A DNA stretch of 64,000 bases from Guillardia theta CCMP2712 (taxonomy: Eukaryota > Cryptophyceae > Pyrenomonadales > Geminigeraceae). Positions 56,161 to 64,000 of the stretch are shown here, one piece after another. Every line of letters begins with the position of its first letter. Position 1 is the first letter of the stretch. Under the pieces are notes generated by a model. That model worked only from the letters and a program-made list of their open reading frames with translations. It had not been told where the DNA came from and ran no database searches. The stretch lies in the NCBI RefSeq assembly GCF_000315625.1, contig NW_005434652.1, forward strand, positions 293,132-357,131. The letters run 5' to 3'. Made by a program: the position numbers and the translations under genes.

Positions 56161-57192
56161 TCATGCAACTCGCTTGAGTCTGCTGATGTACTTCACTTTC
56201 ATCCAAGCGTCCTTTGGATCAGGTCGAGCATCAGGCAGAACATACTCGAGGAGGATGCTCTCTACTGTGTCTGCGTCCACCACTCTGAACCTGCATCTAT
56301 ACCATCGAGCTGAGATCCTGGGAGCTGGTGCAACCCCAGTGAGGGACCCAGCGTTCTGCAGCTGAGCAATGCGTACAAACTCGGTGAACTCTGCCGTACT
56401 TCCGTCCCCTCCCATGGAGCTGCTCCTCTTGGTCACTTTGCGCTCCTCAATCCTTCCGTCAGGGTAGGAAACGGTGAGGACGTTTGGGTTGCTTGCACTC
56501 CACTGCACATCCATGCCTTTCTCGTCCTCTGCAGCAAGCAGCTGTCGGGTGTTGTATTCCCGGTCTGCTATCGTGCCATCTTCCTTCGGGATGTATCTCG
56601 TTGTGTACTGCTCAACTTTGTCTTTTCTACTCAGTACCTTCTTGTACAAGTCTTGATCTTCAATCGCCGCGAGGAGCTCAACGCCGGTGATGGTACGTTC
56701 TACGTTCCATTTACCACGGAAGGAATCCGGGTAGAAAACATCCTTGGGTCCGAAACCAGGGATTTTGGACGCAGCTTTCCTGACGTTCTCTCCCACCTTG
56801 TCGTCCCTAACAAGGTCCTGTGCGAAAGCTGGCTGAGAGGTAGGAATACCGCAAACTAGCAACGGCCCGAGCAAACGGAACAGGGTTCTACGGGACAGAT
56901 CTCCTGTGAAGATGAAGCTTTCACTCCCTTGAGATGTTTCTGCTGACTCAGTCTTCCCTGTCATAGAGCAGTAGGATGGTGCTCTAGCTCTCACCCACCT
57001 CGATGCCCTGCCCTCAAGTGATCGAATCCTTGTTGTGCAGGACGGAGGGATGGTAAAGGCCGGGCTCACTGGCAGGGCGTGTTGCAGAGCTTGTGACGAT
57101 GGGATGAGAGAGACTCCGAGAGACGCCATAGCAAGCACAGTCAAGACGCTGCTCCTCCGTCCTCCTCTCTCCACTCCGCTCCCTCGCCCCAT
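56161..57192 (-). CDS. Predicted thylakoid-lumen protein with twin-Arg signal
   Basis: Single-exon frame, 343 aa, ATG 57192. Residues ~15-36 are hydrophobic (SVLTVLAMASLGVSLIPS), fitting an ER signal; 50-80 are basic and hydroxylated, fitting a transit peptide; 100-125 read SRRTLFRLLGPLLVCGIP and end AFAQ, a twin-arginine lumen signal with cleavage site. The mature part begins near 126 and has GFGPKDVFYPDSFRGKWNVER, KVEQYTTRYIP and ISARWYRCRFRV, a small beta-rich domain seen in cyanobacterial and algal proteins of unknown role (DUF6816-like by memory, not checked). Function unknown. Confidence 0.72.
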   Translation of the reverse strand: MGRGSGVERGGRRSSVLTVLAMASLGVSLIPSSQALQHALPVSPAFTIPPSCTTRIRSLEGRASRWVRARAPSYCSMTGKTESAETSQGSESFIFTGDLSRRTLFRLLGPLLVCGIPTSQPAFAQDLVRDDKVGENVRKAASKIPGFGPKDVFYPDSFRGKWNVERTITGVELLAAIEDQDLYKKVLSRKDKVEQYTTRYIPKEDGTIADREYNTRQLLAAEDEKGMDVQWSASNPNVLTVSYPDGRIEERKVTKRSSSMGGDGSTAEFTEFVRIAQLQNAGSLTGVAPAPRISARWYRCRFRVVDADTVESILLEYVLPDARPDPKDAWMKVKYISRLKRVA

Positions 57193-58087
57193 CTGTACTG
57201 CGCCGGACTTGTGAACCTCCCGCTTATTTGTCCGAAGGTTTTCTCTGGTTGTCCAACATCCGCGTCCTGCAATGGTAATAGCCGTTATGTGACGGTTATT
57301 CTTTCATTCCCGGGAAGGGCTCGCAGAATGCTGCGAGCGGGAGCGAGAGAAGGAAGATGGAGGAGGAGGAGGAGGAGAAGGAGGAGAGAACGAGACAGCA
57401 AAAGGAAGGGATGAGGAGGAGGAGGAGGAGGAGGAGAAACCAGAGTACAGAAAATGATATCAGAGGAGGCGGTGCCAGGTTGACGCGGAGATGGAATGTA
57501 GGGTAGGTAAGACAAAAGAGGGACGCAAGATCTGGGGTGGATGAAATATGATATTTATCGAAGAAGTGAAGGATCGAAGTGAGAGCAAGCAAACGAAATT
57601 GCAATCTCATGATCTCCCTTTCTTCTTGACCATACCGTCCGGTCCCGGCAAACAAATCTTCTCCTGTCGAATGAAATATCTCGCTTCCTCCTTGTATAGA
57701 ATAGCTCCAGCTTGATAATGGGATACGGAGCACAAGGAGATAGAGTTATTAACTTTTGGAAGTATGTGTGAACGGGTGCAGACATCTAACAGCAACATGA
57801 GACTGATCAGAGAGTACGTAACTGAAAATCATTGTTGAAATGTAGTATCTCAATACCTGCTTGTGACCATCCAGTATGATTCTACAGATGGCGAGGGCCC
57901 CGGTACTTGGATGAGAGTTCCTGCATCGTCTATGCAGGCATTGACAGAGGGATTGTATTCAGCTTGATCTCAGTCTCTCTGCCCTCCTGTCATAAATGAC
58001 TTCGTCCACCGCATCGATGCTGAAGAGAAGGAGAGCAGCGCTGGAGCTGGGACAGAGGTGCTGCATACCTGCTACCTCCTGGTGTGA
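57193..58087. other. Divergent intergenic space
   Basis: Promoter space between the lumen protein and the kinase. Holds GAG repeats at 57357-57440. No gene seen; frames on the minus strand are low-complexity or short. Confidence 0.5.
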
Positions 58088-61000
58088 ATGCTGATTTCGA
58101 AGTGTAGGAAAGAGGATTTCGAGTTTCAGGATCTCCTGGGCAAAGGAAGCTACGCATGTGTGTATCGAGCACGATCCCGTCATAGTTTACGGAAGGTGAA
58201 TAGGACGGGGAGGACTTGAGGCAGAGATGAGGAGGAGGGAGGAGGGAGGAGGGAGGAGGGAGGAGGGAGGAGGGAGTGATGAGCTGAAGGAGACAGGCGA
58301 GCAAGCATTGCGTTGCAGTGCTCTGAACTCCTGTGGTTTCCCCCAGGTTGCCATCAAAATCATCGATAAGAAGCTGATTGCTGCCTGCCCGGCCTTGCTG
58401 AGCGAGTGCGGCTAGAGGTAGAGACGCACATCAACCTTGACCATCCCTCGGTCGTCGAGATGTACACATACTTCGAAGACGACCACAGCGTTTACCTGGT
58501 AGGAAGACAGTCTGCTCGCCTCTCGAGCGGGGCTGACGCTGAAGTCCCTTGTGAAGGTGTTGGAGCTTTGTGAAGGAGGGGAGCTGTACCGTTTCCTGCA
58601 CGTGCGAAAGTTGATCCCCGAGGACGAAGCCGCGGAACTTTTCCGACAGGTTGGAATCCTGGAGTGATGAAATCCCCATCCCCTGCCATGCGTGTTCCTC
58701 CTCTCTTCTCCACTCCATACCACTCCCACACCACTCCCACACCGCTCCACGTTCCTTCCCCGATGGCTCCACCTCCTTTTTGCTTCTCCCTCCCTCCTTC
58801 CATTATCCTTATCGTGCTTCTTCTCTACCGCAGCCTCCCTCTCCTCCTTCCTCCTCGGAGAGGAGAAGGCAAGCTGGGTGTCATCAAGATGACTCTGACG
58901 ATGGTGGCAGATCGTGACTGGGATCGAATACCTGCACTCTCACAACATCGCGCACCGAGACCTCAAGTTGTCAAACCTGCTCTTGACAAGCGACAAGCGG
59001 GTAGCACTGCAGACTGTCAGCATGCTCCTTCCCCTAACGACAATGGGAGCAGATTAAGATATCGGACTTCGGCCTCTCTATTGTCCTTAACAACGACAAC
59101 AAGGAGAGCGAGACCGTCTGCGGAACCCCGAACTACATGTCTCCAGAGGTCATCTCCCGCTCCCCTCACGGCCTTGCCTCGGACGTCTGGTCTCTTGGCT
59201 GCCTCCTCTACTCTATGATCGTTGGCTGCCCTCCCTTCGAAAGGAGGAGCGTGAAGGAGACTCTGGAACGGATCGCTCAGGTTGACTTCTCATTCCCCGA
59301 CTTCGTCTCTCCTCTCGCCCGAGACTTGATCGGAAAGCTCATCGTCAAGGACCCCAGCAAGAGGCTCCCTCTCTCCCTCATCCTCGATCATCCGCTGCTT
59401 ACTAGGAGCCGCGGGGAGGCGTGTAAAGGCATGTCTGTCGGTTCAGTCACCAGCAGCGAGGAGAGGAGGAGGAGTGAGGATGGGCCGATGAGCAGGGAGA
59501 ACGTGGAGGGGAGGAGGCATGAAGCCGACGATGCTCCACATCCTTCTCCTTTCCACTCGTCGGGGACTGCGTTGCGTGACAGGAGAAGGCAGGGAACTTG
59601 TCAAGATTACGCGATGAATGGACAACAGAAAGAAGATGGTAGCCCAATCTCTCAACAAACACTGGCTCAAAACCTTCATGATCGCATACGTCAACAGCCG
59701 GAAACATATCAACGCTATCAGCATCAGCAACAAGATCCTGACAGACATCATACCCAACAAGCTTCTCCGTTCAAATCAGGAGAGTTGATGCTTGCTCTGT
59801 CGGCACTAAACTCCGACAAGCAAGGAAACAAAAATGCGTGTGAAGAAAGCTTTGCCAGCACACTGATGTCAGCGAGGAGTCACAAGGTAGCAACTCCCGT
59901 CCAATCGTCACGTTCAAGAACGAAGTCAGAAGCTGAAACTTTCAGGTCCAACGGTGAGACGAGGATGGCGAGGGAACATCAAGACAGCAACAGGAAAGTC
60001 AGGGGCATCGACGTGAAGGGGATGAACACTCACATGTACGAGACCAAACACGTCAAGATCTTCATCGAGGAAGAGGGAAAGCTGTATGTCCTCTCCAAGA
60101 AAGATGCTCTTGCCATGGAGATGTCCAGCTTCTCCCCTCTCATCAGAGTCGGAAAGTTTCGCTCCAGCTCTCCAACAAGGGACGAAGTGCTGAAATTCTT
60201 CAGCAGCGACCCGTCAAGCTCGGCTACCAGAGTGTTCTCCATTGACCAGCTGGCAGGCAGCCTGGAGAGGCTAGCAGCGTACACGATCAAAGTTGTTTCG
60301 CTGGTCCAGTCCCGATCCCCCAAGATCGTCTTCCTCTCTCCCTGCGCGCGAGCTCAACTCATGGACGACGGGAGGAACGGACGAGTTGCCTCCTTCTCCT
60401 GTGAATTCTACGAGGGGATTTCTATCAGCATGCAGGCGGACGGATCAGGCCTGCGATGGGTAAGCAGGGAAGACGCTGGGAGGAGGAGGGAGGAGCTGGA
60501 GCAGCATGCCCGGTGGTGCTTGTCCCAGTGCAAGAGGACGGAGGCTACACTGGTGAAGCTGCAGGAGCAGGGGAGGAGGACGAAGATCCCTGTGGTGATC
60601 GCGCACAAGGCGGCGATCAGGAGCAGGAGATGGGGGGGGGAGGAAGAGGCATCAGCTGTACATGCTCTTCCTCATCACCACCATCACCTCACCCCCTCTC
60701 AAGATCTCTCTCACCCTCTCACGTTCCTCAGCGTCTCTTCCGTCTCTCTTCGCTCCTCCGAGCCTTCCGCATGGTCAGACAGAAGGTCACGTGCCTCCAC
60801 CGTTCCCTCCACGTCCCCCGACAGAACCCCAGCATCTTGTCAAACCTCGACCGCTTGTCAAACTCCCTTCGAGCGCACAAAGGTAAACCCCGGCTGGGAA
60901 GGGGAGGCTGTCATGGCAAGGGGGAGCATCGAGCTCGGAGACGAGCCCAGGAAGCTGCTGGGCCAGACAGGAGGAGCGGAACGAGACCGGAGGGAGGAGG

Positions 61001-61593
61001 GAGAACGTGGCATGCGATTGTTATGGACAGAGCAGCCGCAGCCGCAGCCGCAGCCGCAGCCGCAGCCGAAGGAAGAGGAGGAGGAAGAGGAGGAGGTGAG
61101 AAGAAGTAGACGAAACAGATCTTCCCTTGACACTGTCCTGCAGGTGTCGGAGGGGCGCGTCTACGAGTTTGGAGAGGAGCAGTCTCGCCCTACTGTAGTC
61201 AAGACAGCCTTCTTTGACAAGCTCGGGTGGATCTCCGTGCTCGAGGACGGCTCCAGCTGGGCCCAGCTGGTCGATGGTTGTCAATTTGTGTCAGCCGGGG
61301 ATCAGGTAGGGGCGCTGAATGCCCGTCTGCCCTCCCTCCCTCCCTCCCTTTTGCCCCTTCCCTCCCTCCCTCTCTCCGTCTTATGGTTCTTTTAGTTGGT
61401 TTTCGTTTCATCCGAGGGCGAGCGGCGGCTGCTGGACGTCAGCCGGGGGATGCTGCAGGTTGTCCCCCCTCGAGTTTGCGGCCTTCAAGTTGACAAGCTG
61501 ACAGGACGGGGACGTGGAGGAGGTGGTGGCGAGGAGAGCCGAGAAATTGATGTCATGCTTGAATGTGATGTAATGTTAAATTTAACATGTTAA
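58088..61593 (+). CDS. PLK4/SAK-like polo kinase, one frame break
   Basis: Model join(58088..58195, 58347..58498, 58557..58649, 58911..59000, 59053..61305, 61396..61593), ~964 aa. Kinase: [11 protein letters not shown] loop, VAIKIIDKK lysine, [49 protein letters not shown]. Order and wording match PLK4 best. A long linker follows, then a domain like the cryptic polo box ([20 protein letters not shown]) and a last strand-rich segment ([20 protein letters not shown]) like polo box 3. PLK4 starts centriole duplication. Exon 2 is 152 nt, not a multiple of 3: VAIKIIDKK and [16 protein letters not shown] are in different frames, meeting near 58395-58410. One missing base would repair it; assembly error or real mutation cannot be told apart here. 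Confidence 0.78.
58226..58276. repeat. (GGGAGGA)n in first intron of the kinase
   Basis: About seven heptanucleotide units inside the 58196-58346 intron. Confidence 0.85.
61035..61062 (+). repeat. (CAGCCG)n coding repeat
   Basis: Gln-Pro repeat followed by poly-Glu in the kinase linker frame; both are low-complexity and may be partly intronic. Confidence 0.6.
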
Positions 61594-61933
61594 AGTTTGT
61601 AGATCTAAGATTCAATAAGTAGATGAAAGATGATAGACAAACAATGAAAGGAGAAGTTAAACGATGATGAAGATGAAGATGAAGATTTGCTATCAGATGT
61701 ACAAGCTGGATGAGAAGGGGATCCCTCTCTGAAGAGCTTTCTGAGTCTCCACGAACTATGACTTTGTCATTCGAAGAACAAGAAAGAGTGCAGGGCCAAA
61801 CACAAGTAACACAGGAAAACAACAACACAGGTAACAACAATCAACAAGCACAACAACAAAACCCAAAATCAGCAAAACATAACGAGAACCATCAACTTCA
61901 TGAAGTCACCCACAGTTGATCAACCACTTGCTC
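61594..61933. other. Convergent 3' flanks
   Basis: Between the kinase stop and the helicase stop. A plus-strand Gln/Asn-rich frame (61710-61919) is probably not a gene. Contains GATGAAGATGAAGATGAAG at 61663-61682. Confidence 0.4.
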
Positions 61934-63237
61934 TCATCTCATCACCTTCTCCTCCAGGTCTTTGTCGCCGATTGCCTCCGCTGCCTTGACCATCTTGCGA
62001 AGTTCAAAGTCAGACTAGCAGGACAAGCCTCTCCTGCCCCACCTGCCGCAGCAGCTCCGCCTCTCGTCTCATGGCTCGGATGACGCTTCCCTCGAACAAG
62101 CTGGTCTGTGGAGAGAGGAAGGGAGAAGTGAAGAGAAGAGAAGAGAAAGAAGAGAAGAGAAGCGAAGAAAGGAGAGGAGAGGAAAAGAGAAGAGAAGAAT
62201 TAAACAAGACAAGACAAGGGTGAGAGCACAACGAAGAAGTTGGAGAATAAGGAAGGGGGAGAGTGGAAGGAAGAGAGACGGGGAGACAGGAAGGAAAGAA
62301 TCAATTGAAAAAGAGGCAGCGATGGGAAAACAGATAAGAGAAAAGTGGATGAGGAAGTAGGGAGAAAGACCAAGGGAGGAAGATAGACGAAGGAAGAAAG
62401 AAAAGCAAGAAAAACAGCAGAGAAGGTGAGAGCGGGAGGGGAGGGGGAAGCAGCGGGAGGGGAGGAGGAGATACGAGGACTATGATCGGATGGAACTTGA
62501 CCAACCTGAGTGCAAATGTCGCCGAAACTGCAGCCGGAGCACCAAACTGACGTGTGCAGTGAGTAAGACAAGCACATGTACAAAGACGAGGACGAGGACG
62601 AGGAGCAAGAAGTCGAGCATGAGGAAAAGGAGGAGCAACACGAGCAACACGAGGACGAGGAGCAAGAAAAAAGAGTAAGAGGACGAAGGAACGAGGACGA
62701 GGACGAGGGAACGAGGACGAGGGAACGAGGACGAGGGAACGAAGACGAGGAAACGAGGACGAGGAAACGAGGACGAGGACGAGGACGAGGACAAAAGCGA
62801 GCAAAACTCACGGAAGACGATGTCCATCAGGCAAGTGTTGGTGGATGGCAGCGGAGCCACGGGCAACTCCACCTCCTGCAACCACCCCCTCAGCTGCCAG
62901 CATGAGAGCACCACCCCTGACCTCCTCCGTCTTCTTCAAGTCCTCCTTGACTGTCTGCAGCAGTCGGATCATCTTGGCGAGCCTGGTGGGCGTCAGCTGG
63001 GAGGCAGCTGGAGGAGGAGGGTCACTTGAACTCCTGCAGGTGTCCGGCCTCCACTTCTTCTTCTGCTATGACGCAGGTGAGGAAGGAGGCGATCTCAGCT
63101 GGAGTTGCCTGTCCGACAGACAAAAACATCAGGAGGAGCAGGAGGAGGAGGAGGAAACGAGGTGGAAAAGCGAGATGAGGTGAAAGGTGGTGAAATGGAA
63201 AGAGCAGGAAAAAGAGGAAGCGTGATGAGTTGGAGGT

Positions 63238-63278
<41 letters not shown>

Positions 63279-63765
63279 AGCAGGAGGAGCAGGAGGAGGA
63301 GGAGGAGGAGGAGCAGCAGCAGCAGCACTAGGAGAAGGAGCAGGAGCAGGAAGAAATCACTTTGTTGAAAGCTCCATGGAAGATGAGCTCCGAGAGAACC
63401 AAGTCTTCAATCGCTTCGATCTTTGAAGATGTGAGACGAACCCCCGAAAGAAAGCGAAAGACGTGTGGAAGAACAATCATATCACAACCACAACCTCCAA
63501 CACCACCGCCAGCAGCAGCGGCACCGGCACCGGCAGCAACAGCGCAAGAATAACAACAGGTGAAAAGGAGCGATAAGAATGAATGTTTCAGAAGAAGCAG
63601 ATTGATGTGAGACCTGGCAAGCTGCTTGTCCTTTGATAGTGACGACATTGTCTTCCTGTGACAAGTGACTTGCCGGTCGGTATGAAACAATGACCTTGTC
63701 ACCGAGATGTAGTGCAGCTTGCGGAGAACCTTCATCCTCTTCTTGAGCTCATCTGATGACCTCAT
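61934..63765 (-). CDS. Ski2/Mtr4-type DExH RNA helicase, C-terminal part
   Basis: Only the 3' exons lie in the window; the helicase core would be beyond 64000. Placed exons: 62014-61934, 62105-62043, 62546-62506, 62888-62812 (phases close). Others by content: near 63115-63040 (TPAEIASFLTCVIAEEE), 63425-63364 (IEDLVLSELIFHGAFNK), 63645-63600 (DNVVTIKGQAACQ) and 63765-63690 (ELKKRMKVLRKLHYI). Joined, CLMDIVFLWCSGCSFGDICTQ is followed by TSLFEGSVIRAMRREAELLR, the DSHCT signature of Mtr4/Ski2. These helicases feed RNA to the exosome. The FEGSVIR wording is closer to Mtr4. The end differs from the usual KRDIVFAASLY and stops at EEKVMR. Confidence 0.72.
62114..62200. repeat. (GAGAA)n polypurine tract in intron
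   Basis: AGAGAAGAGAAG units inside the helicase intron 62106-62505, which also holds longer purine-rich sequence. Confidence 0.7.
62580..62800. repeat. (GACGAG)n repeat in intron
   Basis: GACGAG and GGGAACGAGGAC units inside the helicase intron 62547-62811. Frames on both strands here are repeat products. Confidence 0.8.
63236..63330. repeat. (GGAGCA)n/(GGA)n repeat in intron
   Basis: GAGCAG hexamers passing into GGAGGA triplets, between helicase exons. Confidence 0.85.
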
Positions 63766-63857
63766 CGATCATCGGACTATCTTGATGAGATTATGAACCT
63801 TTGAATGTGAAAAGCATCGTTGTCTTCTTGGTCTTCGCCTAAGATCACATCGTCACT

Positions 63858-64000
63858 ATCATCATCACCACCACCACCACCACCACCACCACCACCACCA
63901 CCACCACCACCACCACCACCACCATCACCATCACCATCACCATCACCATCACCATCACCATCACCATCACCATCACCATCACCATCATCATCATCATCAT
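63858..64000. repeat. (ACC)n-(ATCACC)n-(ATC)n compound satellite at window end
   Basis: About 20 ACC triplets (63866-63925), then ATCACC hexamers to about 63985, then ATC triplets to the edge. Probably intronic to the helicase gene. Confidence 0.9.

Noticed and set aside
58380-58415. A tiny intron to explain the kinase frame break
   Set aside because: No GT-AG pair of workable size lies between the two conserved blocks; a single missing base is simpler.
61710-61919. Gln/Asn-rich plus-strand frame
   Set aside because: Short, low-complexity, between two converging 3' ends, no splice partners.
62200-62914. Pro/Arg/Leu/Ser and Glu/Asp repeat frames
   Set aside because: Lie in helicase introns filled with GACGAG and GAGAA repeats.
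63858-64000. CRISPR-like or telomeric array at the right edge
   Set aside because: No spacers and no telomere unit; a simple ACC/ATC satellite.

Overview
The window looks like nuclear DNA of a unicellular alga with a secondary, red-derived plastid. My best guess is a cryptophyte such as Guillardia theta; this is an inference from gene structure, not from a database match. Reasons: genes are dense, on both strands, and cut by many short GT-AG introns, mostly 45-65 nt. Two proteins carry N-termini suited to a plastid inside the ER: a signal peptide followed by a Phe-led transit region at 49.5 kb, and a signal, transit and twin-Arg lumenal signal at 57 kb. RWP-RK and bZIP regulators occur next to animal-like families (TRPV-type channel, PLK4-like kinase). 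Two runs of N (36808-37359 and 52868-52967) show a draft assembly.

Layout. 1-580: 3' fragment of a LINE. 1845-2291: RWP-RK factor. 2711-5784 (-): 19-exon TMEM184-type membrane protein. 6.6-10.7 kb: three diverged copies of an unknown microgene. 10.8-13.0 kb (-): tandem-domain PRMT. 13.0-17.3 kb (-): frameshifted LINE with reverse transcriptase and restriction-like endonuclease, whose 3' end abuts the PRMT gene. 18.4-19.1 kb: unknown gene. 19.9-21.9 kb: glycosyltransferase-like gene. 23.0-24.7 kb: PEX13-like peroxisomal docking protein. 25.2-26.9 kb (-): aldehyde dehydrogenase. 28.2-31.8 kb: ankyrin/TRPV-like channel. 33.5-33.9 kb: 100-aa RanBP2-type zinc-finger protein. 34.5-38.3 kb (-): coiled-coil protein crossing a gap. 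39.2-40.8 kb: NEMP-like nuclear-envelope protein. 40.9-41.8 kb (-): unknown acidic protein. 44.9-46.5 kb: basic coiled-coil protein. 47.2-48.2 kb (-): TEX261/SVP26. 49.5-51.7 kb: plastid J-domain protein. 55.1-56.1 kb: bZIP. 56.2-57.2 kb (-): predicted thylakoid-lumen protein. 58.1-61.6 kb: PLK4-like kinase with one frame break. 61.9 kb to the right edge (-): C-terminus of a Ski2/Mtr4-type RNA helicase.

Spliced models were built by hand from GT-AG sites, reading-frame phase and family motifs. Where exon coordinates are listed every phase closes, except for the single break in the kinase and where stated.

Between genes are two unusual sequence classes. (a) Islands made of GGGTA/GGGGTGGG words on one strand that switch abruptly to TACCC/CCCCACCC words (largest 52.5-54.9 kb). 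(b) GC-rich islands sharing GACTCGGAGTC-like and CCGTCACTG-like words, often close to a short LINE 3'-terminal repeat. Most microsatellites lie in introns or at gene edges. The genes are ordinary housekeeping and regulatory genes with no operon-like logic. The parts that most need explaining are the strand-switching islands, the microgene family and the LINE tails.
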